Assembly (NCBI GenBank): GCA_030951095.1
Contig: JAUZQI010000191.1
Coordinates: 1-6,083, forward strand
Length of the DNA: 6,083 bases
Source: Mariprofundus sp.
GTDB taxonomy: Bacteria > Pseudomonadota > Zetaproteobacteria > Mariprofundales > Mariprofundaceae
Reading direction: 5' to 3'
Every line of letters starts with the position of its first letter. The first letter of the stretch is position 1. This document shows, piece by piece, positions 1 through 6,083 of this stretch. Below the pieces are notes generated by a model, which saw only the letters and a program-made list of their open reading frames with translations, had not been told where the DNA came from and searched no databases. The position numbers and the translations under genes were made by a program.

Positions 1-46
1 AATACATTGGCAACAAACCGGGAGCTATTGGGGAGGCGGATACCAT
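1..46 (-). CDS. Possible start of a downstream operon gene, cut by the left edge
   Basis: An ATG at 46-44 opens a frame that stays open for 15 codons to the window edge (it begins MVSASPIAPGLLPMY). It lies 5 nt after the TAG of the TPR gene, and a weak AGG overlapping that stop sits 4 nt before the ATG, so a translationally coupled third gene is plausible. The visible residues do not look like a signal peptide and match no motif I can name. In many proteobacteria similar TPR genes precede lolB or ispE, but 15 residues cannot decide this. A 15-codon open stretch can also occur by chance, so this is tentative. Confidence 0.3.
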   Translation of the reverse strand, partial: MVSASPIAPGLLPMY

Positions 47-51
47 AAAGC

Positions 52-1782
52 CTATTTAAGGCCTTCTTTTATTTTCTGCTTCAATTGTCTGGGGTGCTCG
101 AATTTCAGTTCGATAGCTTTCTGCCATGCCTGACGTGCGGCTTTTGGCCTACTATTTTTCCACATGATATCACCGTAATGATCGTACATAACAGCATCAT
201 CAGTAACCTTTTTCAGCGCTCTGGTTTGTGTGATTGCGGCTTTGGGATAATCACCTTTTTTGTAATATGCCCAGGCCAGTGAATCGAGATAATAACCGTC
301 ATCCGGCTTCTGAATCAGGGCGAGTTTAATCAATGCTATTGCCTTGTTCAGGTTCATGCCCTGAACCGCATAGGTATAGCCGAGAAAATTCAGTGCTTCG
401 GCATCATTAGGCTGTCGGCTGATAATACGATTGAGCATAGCTTCGACCTGTTCATACTGTTTAAAATGATCGAAAGCTGCCGCGCGGTTGAATAACAATC
501 GGGCAGGAAGATTGTTTATTCCCATCAGTTTTTCAGTTTCATCGAGTAATTGCCGATACTGTTTCCGACTCAGGCGAATGGCGGACAGCATCAGATGAGC
601 ATCCAGACGCACTGGTTTTGTTTTCATGACGTTCTGTAGCCGTTTGCTGGCCTCGTCCAGTTTATTCTGACTGATATCAATGGCAGCCAAGCGGATCTGT
701 GTATCAATTGCCATTGGCGAGCTGTCATCAATCTGCTCATAAATGTCTTTGGCTTCTGAACTCCTGTCCAGAGCTTCCAGGCTTGCTGCCAGATAAAAAC
801 GGTTGATATCATCAGGGTGGGCGCCAACCAGGTTACGGAATGTTTTTTCCGCTTCAGTATAGTCCTGGTGTTGGAAATAAAGCATGCCCAACTGTCGCAG
901 TACCTCGGGGTTGTTTCCGGATCGGCTGGCAATATCCCTGTATACAAGAATTGCTTCGACCAGTCGTTTTTTCTGTACCATAAGTTTGCCCAGAGCCAGG
1001 CTGACGTTCAGAGCTTCAGGGTGGTCTGCCATAAAAGCACGGAGCACTTTCTCTGCTTCAATATTGTTCTTTTCTTTCAATGCAAGAGCACTGAGCATTA
1101 AAACCGGCGTATCATCATCAGGGGCCATTTCCTGCATTCGTGTCAGGGAGGCTTTGGCCGAAGTGATGTCACCTTTTTTAACCAGCAGTTGAGCCTGTAG
1201 CTGACGAAATTCCGGCAGATCTTTGTTACGTATTGCAGCATTAATGGCAGCAAGCGCTTCGTCAAAACGTTTCTGGCTGGAAAGAATTCTGGCCTGAAGA
1301 TCACGCGCTTGTATATGGCTCGGGTGGGTTTTCAGAAAACCGGTGATGGCATCCAATGCTTGTTCAGAACGGGATTCCGCCAGATAGAGACGGATACGGG
1401 TAAGCTGGATCTGTTCGAGCTGGCCTGGTTGCAGGGTTTCTTCTGCAAACAGAGTCTCCAGGTGTTCTTTGGTTTTGTCAGTCTGACCGTTTGTGAGCAG
1501 CAATGTGGTTAGTTGAATATGCGGATCAATTGCTTTGGGGTCTTTTTTGACCAGTGTTTCCAGTAGTTCAATGGCAAGCGCATGGTTTCCCTCTTTCATT
1601 GCGCTTTGAGCAGCCAGATACAGGAATCGGGTATCCATACTTTGCATTGCCATATGCTGATTTGGCTCCTGTTTCGAGGCAGCTTGTTGTACATCTGTTT
1701 GATGCGGCGGTGTCTTTTGTATCACGCATGCAGAAGTAAACATGATGGCAAATGACAGTAAAAAAAAGCGCAAATTCATCAT
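52..1782 (-). CDS. TPR-repeat outer-membrane lipoprotein (576 aa)
   Basis: This is probably a secreted, lipid-anchored scaffold protein built from tetratricopeptide repeats, which mediate protein-protein contacts; its partner is unknown. The N-terminus has a basic residue (R5), a hydrophobic stretch (F6-F15) and a lipobox-like T16-S17-A18-C19. Val at +2 lacks the Asp inner-membrane retention signal, so the outer membrane is likely. A Gln-rich linker (about 20-50) is followed by tandem helical repeats from about 51 to 562, roughly fourteen with approximate boundaries. The clearest are near the C-terminus, around ALNFLGYTYA (463-472), YYLDSLAWAYYKKGDYPKA (497-515) and YDHYGDIMWK (533-542). No enzymatic domain is visible. 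The start ATG overlaps the TGA of the upstream JAMM gene (ATGA, 4 nt) and lacks a strong Shine-Dalgarno, which suggests translational coupling. A second ATG directly follows, so the start could be one codon later. The family is common in proteobacteria but poorly characterised. Confidence 0.9.
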   Translation of the reverse strand: MMNLRFFLLSFAIMFTSACVIQKTPPHQTDVQQAASKQEPNQHMAMQSMDTRFLYLAAQSAMKEGNHALAIELLETLVKKDPKAIDPHIQLTTLLLTNGQTDKTKEHLETLFAEETLQPGQLEQIQLTRIRLYLAESRSEQALDAITGFLKTHPSHIQARDLQARILSSQKRFDEALAAINAAIRNKDLPEFRQLQAQLLVKKGDITSAKASLTRMQEMAPDDDTPVLMLSALALKEKNNIEAEKVLRAFMADHPEALNVSLALGKLMVQKKRLVEAILVYRDIASRSGNNPEVLRQLGMLYFQHQDYTEAEKTFRNLVGAHPDDINRFYLAASLEALDRSSEAKDIYEQIDDSSPMAIDTQIRLAAIDISQNKLDEASKRLQNVMKTKPVRLDAHLMLSAIRLSRKQYRQLLDETEKLMGINNLPARLLFNRAAAFDHFKQYEQVEAMLNRIISRQPNDAEALNFLGYTYAVQGMNLNKAIALIKLALIQKPDDGYYLDSLAWAYYKKGDYPKAAITQTRALKKVTDDAVMYDHYGDIMWKNSRPKAARQAWQKAIELKFEHPRQLKQKIKEGLK

Positions 1783-2282
1783 GCGATTTTCACTATCCGA
1801 ACATTCTGGAAACGGTTGTTTTTGGTATTTACAGACCAGCAGAGCATTTCGGTGGTTTTGCCTTCACAGACGCTGATAATGGGATAGGCAAAGCTTTCCC
1901 ATGCGTTGTCCAGATCAGTAGGAGAGGGTTTGGCCGGGCAATCCGGATGCGAATGATATACGCCTATGATTTCGTTCTCTGTACCACGCAGTTCGCGATC
2001 AATGGTTTGATAGCCGGTCGGGTCAAGCTGGAAACGGTCAGCAGCACGATCAGTATTCAGATTAGCGACCGGGCGAATCTCGTGCACCAGCCAGTTCCCA
2101 TTGTTAATACAGCCAATCAGCAGACCGCAAATTTCCAGTGGATAGCCAGTTTCAGCCTCTCGAAAGAGTGCTGTCAGGGATGATTCTGAAATGTGGATGT
2201 GTCCTGGTGCGGCAGCGCTATCAATGGTCGCCAGGTATGCCGAACTGCGGAATCGTTCGGGTTCGAACTTTGATGTTGTCAA
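1779..2282 (-). CDS. JAMM/MPN (M67-type) zinc metalloprotease-like protein, TTG start
   Basis: The protein (167 aa) has the complete JAMM zinc-protease signature: upstream Glu50 in PLEICGLLIG, then His110-Ser-His112, exactly seven residues, Ser120, two residues and Asp123. His110, His112 and Asp123 should bind zinc and Glu50 should activate water. Members of this family in eukaryotes are deubiquitinases; bacterial M67 proteins are thought to act on isopeptide or C-terminal extensions of ubiquitin-like sulfur carriers (ThiS/MoaD/CysO type), and some are hydrolases of unknown substrate. No such carrier or E1-like gene lies in this window. There is no signal peptide, so it is probably cytosolic. 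The start is TTG at 2282, chosen because GGAG lies 7 nt upstream and the frame has no Met before residue 146. About 27 residues precede the JAMM core (which begins near IHISESSL, 29-36) and look unconserved. It overlaps the TPR lipoprotein gene by 4 nt, so the two are probably co-translated. Confidence 0.9.
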   Translation of the reverse strand: MTTSKFEPERFRSSAYLATIDSAAAPGHIHISESSLTALFREAETGYPLEICGLLIGCINNGNWLVHEIRPVANLNTDRAADRFQLDPTGYQTIDRELRGTENEIIGVYHSHPDCPAKPSPTDLDNAWESFAYPIISVCEGKTTEMLCWSVNTKNNRFQNVRIVKIA

Positions 2283-2289
2283 GTGTGTG

Positions 2290-2295
2290 CTCCAT
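2290..2295 (-). promoter_or_regulatory. Shine-Dalgarno for the TTG-initiated JAMM gene, overlapped by an out-of-frame ATG
   Basis: On the minus strand GGAG (2293-2290) stands 7 nt before the TTG at 2282-2280. This is the only good ribosome-binding site near the gene and decides the start. The same bases form part of an ATG (2295-2293) in a different frame, which opens a 24-codon reading frame closing with TGA at 2223-2221. That ATG has no Shine-Dalgarno of its own, so it is probably not used. Confidence 0.6.
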
Positions 2296-2345
2296 AGTAG
2301 TGATGCAGGAAAAGTCGAACCGCAAACCTATCGCTTACCGGAGAC

Positions 2346-2373
2346 TTGCCAAGTGCAATCATTTGAACATAAT
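2346..2373 (+). promoter_or_regulatory. Candidate sigma70 promoter of the DUF4399 lipoprotein gene
   Basis: TTGCCA (2346-2351, 5/6 to consensus) and CATAAT (2368-2373, 5/6) are separated by 16 bp. Transcription would begin near 2380, after the AAGG that could serve the upstream ATG at 2388 but before the GGGAG that serves ATG 2403. The promoter therefore agrees with the later start. It is inferred from sequence only. Confidence 0.5.
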
Positions 2374-2390
2374 AAGGTGTATAAACAATG

Positions 2391-2395
2391 GGAGT
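2391..2395 (+). promoter_or_regulatory. Shine-Dalgarno deciding the DUF4399 gene start
   Basis: GGGAG lies directly upstream of ATG 2403 with about 7 nt between them. The in-frame ATG at 2388 has only AAGG about 10 nt away, and that site may not be in the transcript. Confidence 0.6.
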
Positions 2396-2402
2396 TTCCA
2401 AC

Positions 2403-2825
2403 ATGAATTTAAAACTATCAACTCGCTGTATGGCAATTGCAATACTTGCCTTCGGTTTGATATCCTGTTCCGAGCCAAAACCGGAGGCGCATGTATCCTT
2501 TGTGCAGCCGACTGAGGGGACGACTGTCGGTACGACATTCAAGGTCGTGATGGCGGTTGAAGGTATGAAAGTGCATAAGGCTGGCGACATTGTTCCCGGC
2601 ACCGGGCATTTTCATTTGATTATAGATCAGGGAGAAGATTCATATATCCCGCTGCAGGCATTGATCGTCAATGATCGCAGTCATTTGCATTTCGGCAAGG
2701 GGCAGACGGAAACCACGTTGCGTTTATTTCCGGGTAAACATACGCTGACTCTGCAGTTCGGCAACGGGCACCATAAATCCTATGGGCGTGAGCTGAGTCA
2801 AACGATTAATGTGACTGTGAAATAG
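2403..2825 (+). CDS. DUF4399-type small lipoprotein (140 aa)
   Basis: The protein is probably an exported, lipid-anchored protein of unknown function. The signal peptide has K4 and R8, a hydrophobic core (M10-L19) and a lipobox L19-I20-S21-C22; Ser at +2 favours the outer membrane. The mature part (about 28-140) is a single compact, probably beta-sandwich domain matching what I recall of DUF4399: PGTGHFHLIID (65-75), HLHFGKGQTET (94-104), LFPGKHTLTLQFGNGHH (108-124) and a final strand ending NVTVK. Several conserved His residues (69, 71, 94, 96, 113, 123, 124) are spaced so that metal binding is imaginable, but no metal site is established. ATG 2403 is preferred over the in-frame ATG 2388, which would add MGVSN, because of its Shine-Dalgarno and the usual signal-peptide shape. 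It is transcribed divergently from the JAMM-TPR operon and ends just before a strong terminator, so it is probably monocistronic. Confidence 0.85.
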   Translation: MNLKLSTRCMAIAILAFGLISCSEPKPEAHVSFVQPTEGTTVGTTFKVVMAVEGMKVHKAGDIVPGTGHFHLIIDQGEDSYIPLQALIVNDRSHLHFGKGQTETTLRLFPGKHTLTLQFGNGHHKSYGRELSQTINVTVK

Positions 2826-2838
2826 CTTCGCAGCAGGT

Positions 2839-2874
2839 ACAAAAAAGGGAAGGCCACGGCCTTCCCTTTTTTGT
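2839..2874. terminator. Bidirectional intrinsic terminator between the DUF4399 gene and rpsI
   Basis: Two 16-nt arms (2839-2854 and 2859-2874) are perfect inverse complements around a CACG loop. The stem has a GC-rich core (GGGAAGGC) flanked by A6 on the left and T6 on the right, so RNA from either strand forms a strong hairpin ending in a U tract. It starts 13 nt after the DUF4399 stop and 14 nt after the rpsI stop, and serves both convergent units. Confidence 0.95.
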
Positions 2875-2888
2875 GTGGTATCGAAAGC

Positions 2889-3281
2889 TTAACGCTTCGA
2901 AAATTGCGGAGCGCGACGGGCTTTCTTCAGGCCAGCTTTCTTGCGTTCAACCTTGCGGGAGTCGCGGGTCAGGAAGCCGGCCGCTTTCAGTGCCGGGCGC
3001 AGACCTGAATCATAGGCCAGCAGTGCGCGAGCCAGGCCATGGCGAACAGCACCAGCCTGGCCGGAAACGCCACCACCGAATACGTTGACGCGAACGTCAA
3101 TGCGACCGGAAAGCTGGGTTTCGTTCAGTGGCAGAAGCGCCTGCTGACGAATAATTTCAACCGGAAAATAATTTTCAATCTCGCGGCCATTGACCATAAT
3201 ACGGCCCTGACCGGACTGGATCATGACGCGGGCTACGCTGCGTTTGCGGCGGCCTGTGCCGCGATAAACTGTTTCTGCCAT
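2889..3281 (-). CDS. rpsI: 30S ribosomal protein S9
   Basis: S9 (130 aa, the same length as in E. coli) is a small-subunit head protein whose C-terminal tail reaches the P-site tRNA. The diagnostic parts are present: [12 protein letters not shown] (8-19), the [14 protein letters not shown] loop (69-82), [12 protein letters not shown] (104-115) and the invariant C-terminal SKR (128-130). It starts at ATG 3281-3279 with AAGG 9 nt upstream. That Shine-Dalgarno overlaps the stop codon of rplM, so it is second in a coupled rplM-rpsI operon, the standard order. It ends 14 nt before the bidirectional terminator. Nothing is unusual in the protein. Confidence 0.99.
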   Translation of the reverse strand: MAETVYRGTGRRKRSVARVMIQSGQGRIMVNGREIENYFPVEIIRQQALLPLNETQLSGRIDVRVNVFGGGVSGQAGAVRHGLARALLAYDSGLRPALKAAGFLTRDSRKVERKKAGLKKARRAPQFSKR

Positions 3282-3292
3282 TGTATTATTCC

Positions 3293-3724
3293 TTAGTTCA
3301 GTTTCATTGCTTCAGGCTGTTGTGCCGTATGCGGGTGATCACCGCCGGCATATACCTTCAGCTTTTTCAGCATGGAGCGACCCAGCGGGCCTTTTGGCAT
3401 CATGCCTTTTACAGCAGCTTCAATGATGCGCTCCGGGTGTTTTTCACGCTGTTTTTCCAGCGTGATACTTTTCAGGCCACCGGCATAGCGGGTGTGGTGA
3501 TAATATACTTTTGCACTTTCTTTATTGCCGGTCACACGAATTTTTTCTGCATTGATAACGATAACATGATCGCCACAATCTGTATGCGGGGTGTACTCGG
3601 GGCGGTGTTTGCCGCGCAGCACTGTAGCCACCTGCGTAGCCAGACGACCAAGCACAAGATCATTGGCATCGACAATAAACCATTTACGTTCAATATCGCC
3701 GGGGCGAGCAGTCCAGGTAGACAT
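3293..3724 (-). CDS. rplM: 50S ribosomal protein L13
   Basis: L13 (143 aa; 142 in E. coli) binds 23S rRNA early in large-subunit assembly. Recognisable blocks are [16 protein letters not shown] (15-30), [13 protein letters not shown] (56-68) and the family signature [20 protein letters not shown] (105-124), followed by [14 protein letters not shown]. The frame extends upstream to an ATG at 3796, but ATG 3724 is chosen. It has CGGAG (3735-3731) 6 nt before it, gives the usual N-terminus MSTW and the expected length, and the extra 24 residues are unlike the family. The stop TAA (3295-3293) overlaps the rpsI Shine-Dalgarno, with an 11-nt gap to rpsI. Transcription probably starts about 75 nt upstream. 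In E. coli this operon is reported to be autogenously controlled by L13; whether that holds here is inference. Confidence 0.99.
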   Translation of the reverse strand: MSTWTARPGDIERKWFIVDANDLVLGRLATQVATVLRGKHRPEYTPHTDCGDHVIVINAEKIRVTGNKESAKVYYHHTRYAGGLKSITLEKQREKHPERIIEAAVKGMMPKGPLGRSMLKKLKVYAGGDHPHTAQQPEAMKLN

Positions 3725-3735
3725 ATAATTCTCCG

Positions 3736-3799
3736 TATATGCAGTGGTTCTGGCATTACTCCCGAGTATGCGAATACAGGGGGGTTTGCCTTGCAAGGG
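3736..3799 (-). promoter_or_regulatory. rplM-rpsI mRNA leader with short hairpins
   Basis: The predicted transcript leader is about 75 nt. It contains CCTTGCAAGG (3798-3789), a perfect 10-nt palindrome right at its 5' end. It also contains a stem of GCAT-ACT against AGT-A-ATGC around a CGGG loop, with one bulged A, about 25 nt before the Shine-Dalgarno. These could belong to an r-protein feedback site, but I do not recognise a published L13 leader consensus and the structures are small. Confidence 0.35.
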
Positions 3800-3805
3800 C
3801 GGCGC

Positions 3806-3833
3806 ATTATAAGAGTGGTCGGATTGATGTCAA
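3806..3833 (-). promoter_or_regulatory. Strong sigma70 promoter of rplM-rpsI
   Basis: On the minus strand a perfect -35 TTGACA (3833-3828) and a perfect -10 TATAAT (3811-3806) are separated by 16 bp. Transcription would begin near 3799 and read into rplM. The consensus match in both boxes fits a highly expressed ribosomal protein operon. No other promoter in the window is as good. Confidence 0.85.
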
Positions 3834-3913
3834 TTGCTCTTGCCGGCAAAGTTTGAAAAATTCGAATACATTCAATATCCGGTGATGATACGCTGCCTAA
3901 ATGGCAATGCTTC

Positions 3914-5459
<1,546 letters not shown>

Positions 5460-5524
5460 TTGTTTTTACATGAAACAAACAATGCAGTCGCGTTAACCTG
5501 GAATCGAGCTTCTATCCGTTGCCA

Positions 5525-5537
5525 ATATTAATAATAT
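5525..5537 (+). repeat. AT-rich 13-bp palindrome in the guaB-guaA gap
   Basis: ATATTA and TAATAT are inverted around a single A. The stem is only A/T pairs and weak as RNA. It may be a protein-binding or internal promoter region, or chance. The rest of the 106-nt gap (5460-5565) shows no terminator, so guaB and guaA can be co-transcribed. Confidence 0.3.
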
Positions 5538-5556
5538 GAAACGTATCGCAGTAGAT

Positions 5557-5561
5557 GAGGA
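5557..5561 (+). promoter_or_regulatory. Shine-Dalgarno deciding the guaA start
   Basis: GAGGA ends about 4 nt before ATG 5566. An in-frame ATG ten codons earlier (5536) is preceded only by A/T-rich sequence without a ribosome-binding site, so 5566 is preferred. Confidence 0.65.
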
Positions 5562-5565
5562 ACGC

Positions 5566-6083
5566 ATGGAAAAGATATTAATTCTTGATTTTGGTTCGCA
5601 ATACACCCAGTTAATTGCACGCCGTGTGCGTGAGGCTGAGGTGTATTCCGAGTTGCATCCATGGGATATGGCGGAAGATGCGATTCAGGCCTTTGAACCT
5701 TCCGGTATTATCCTGTCTGGTGGCCCTAATTCTGTTTATGACGAGGAGACGCCACAAGCATCTGGCATTGTCTTTGATCTGGGTGTGCCGGTATTGGGCA
5801 TCTGTTATGGTATGCAGACCATGGCGGCACAGCTGGGTGGTACGGTAGAAACAGGCCAGGCACGGGAATTTGGTTATGCCGAGATTTTAACCTCCGGCGA
5901 TTCTGCTTTGCTGCGTGGTATAGAGGACAAGGAAAACGGCGTACTGGATGTCTGGATGAGTCACGGTGACAAAGTGACAGGTTTACCGGACGGATTCCAT
6001 GTGATTTGCAGCAATGATTCGACGCCGATTGCCGGCATGGCCGATGAGTCGCGCCATTATTATGCTTTGCAGTTTCATCCCGA
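5566..6083 (+). CDS. guaA: GMP synthase (glutamine-hydrolysing), N-terminal part, cut by the right edge
   Basis: GuaA converts XMP to GMP using ATP and ammonia from glutamine, the step after GuaB. The first 172 codons are present, covering nearly all of the class I glutamine amidotransferase domain. The start reads [20 protein letters not shown], typical of Gua[10 protein letters not shown] (49-57) is the oxyanion-side motif, GICYGMQ (78-84) carries nucleophile Cys80, VWMSHGDKV (129-137) is the conserved GuaA block, and ALQFHP (167-172) gives catalytic His171. The next codon begins GA, as expected for the third triad residue, Glu. The ATP-pyrophosphatase and dimerisation domains lie beyond the window. 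The upstream in-frame ATG at 5536 would add [10 protein letters not shown], which is not usual for the family. Placement after guaB in the same direction is the classical operon. Confidence 0.98.
   Translation, partial: MEKILILDFGSQYTQLIARRVREAEVYSELHPWDMAEDAIQAFEPSGIILSGGPNSVYDEETPQASGIVFDLGVPVLGICYGMQTMAAQLGGTVETGQAREFGYAEILTSGDSALLRGIEDKENGVLDVWMSHGDKVTGLPDGFHVICSNDSTPIAGMADESRHYYALQFHP

Noticed and set aside
1752..2183. A 143-codon plus-strand open frame opposite the JAMM gene
   Set aside because: It is antisense to a gene with an intact catalytic signature and has no recognisable domain or ribosome-binding site.
3725..3796. A 24-residue N-terminal extension of L13 from ATG 3796
   Set aside because: It is unlike the family, would include most of the predicted leader, and the internal ATG has a good Shine-Dalgarno and gives the standard length.
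3281..3856. A 191-codon plus-strand open frame opposite rplM
   Set aside because: It lies antisense to the well-supported L13 gene and its promoter region, has no Shine-Dalgarno or family resemblance, and is composed of Cys/His/Phe-rich sequence typical of a shadow frame.
5470..5496. An 8-codon leader peptide between guaB and guaA (ATG 5470)
   Set aside because: It has no Shine-Dalgarno, no codon pattern suggesting attenuation, and no following terminator hairpin.

Overview
The window carries ordinary chromosomal genes of a Gram-negative bacterium, most likely a proteobacterium. Two lipoprotein signal peptides, the rplM-rpsI pair and the guaB-guaA pair all fit this, and the protein sequences resemble proteobacterial homologues. 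Base composition looks even throughout, and there is no sign of mobile DNA. A finer guess (Gamma- or Zetaproteobacteria) would be speculation.

Layout: (1) Positions 1-2282 are a minus-strand operon. A JAMM/M67 metalloprotease-like protein that starts at TTG overlaps by 4 nt a 576-residue TPR lipoprotein, and a further gene may begin at position 46 and run off the left edge. (2) Diverging from it, a small DUF4399-type lipoprotein (2403-2825, plus) ends at a strong bidirectional terminator (2839-2874). (3) The same terminator closes the convergent minus-strand ribosomal protein operon rplM-rpsI (3724 down to 2889), which is driven by a near-perfect sigma70 promoter. (4) Diverging from rplM, guaB (IMP dehydrogenase, complete) and guaA (GMP synthase, cut by the right edge) run on the plus strand and form the two-step IMP to XMP to GMP branch.

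The 259-bp region between rplM and guaB holds both promoters and several short dyads; the 120-bp region between the JAMM gene and the DUF4399 gene holds the second divergent promoter area. I found no clearly new system. The least understood part is the JAMM protease/TPR lipoprotein pair with its divergent DUF4399 lipoprotein. Translation-start details (TTG start, an out-of-frame ATG across a Shine-Dalgarno, two in-frame guaA starts) and the leader dyads are the other points worth a second look.
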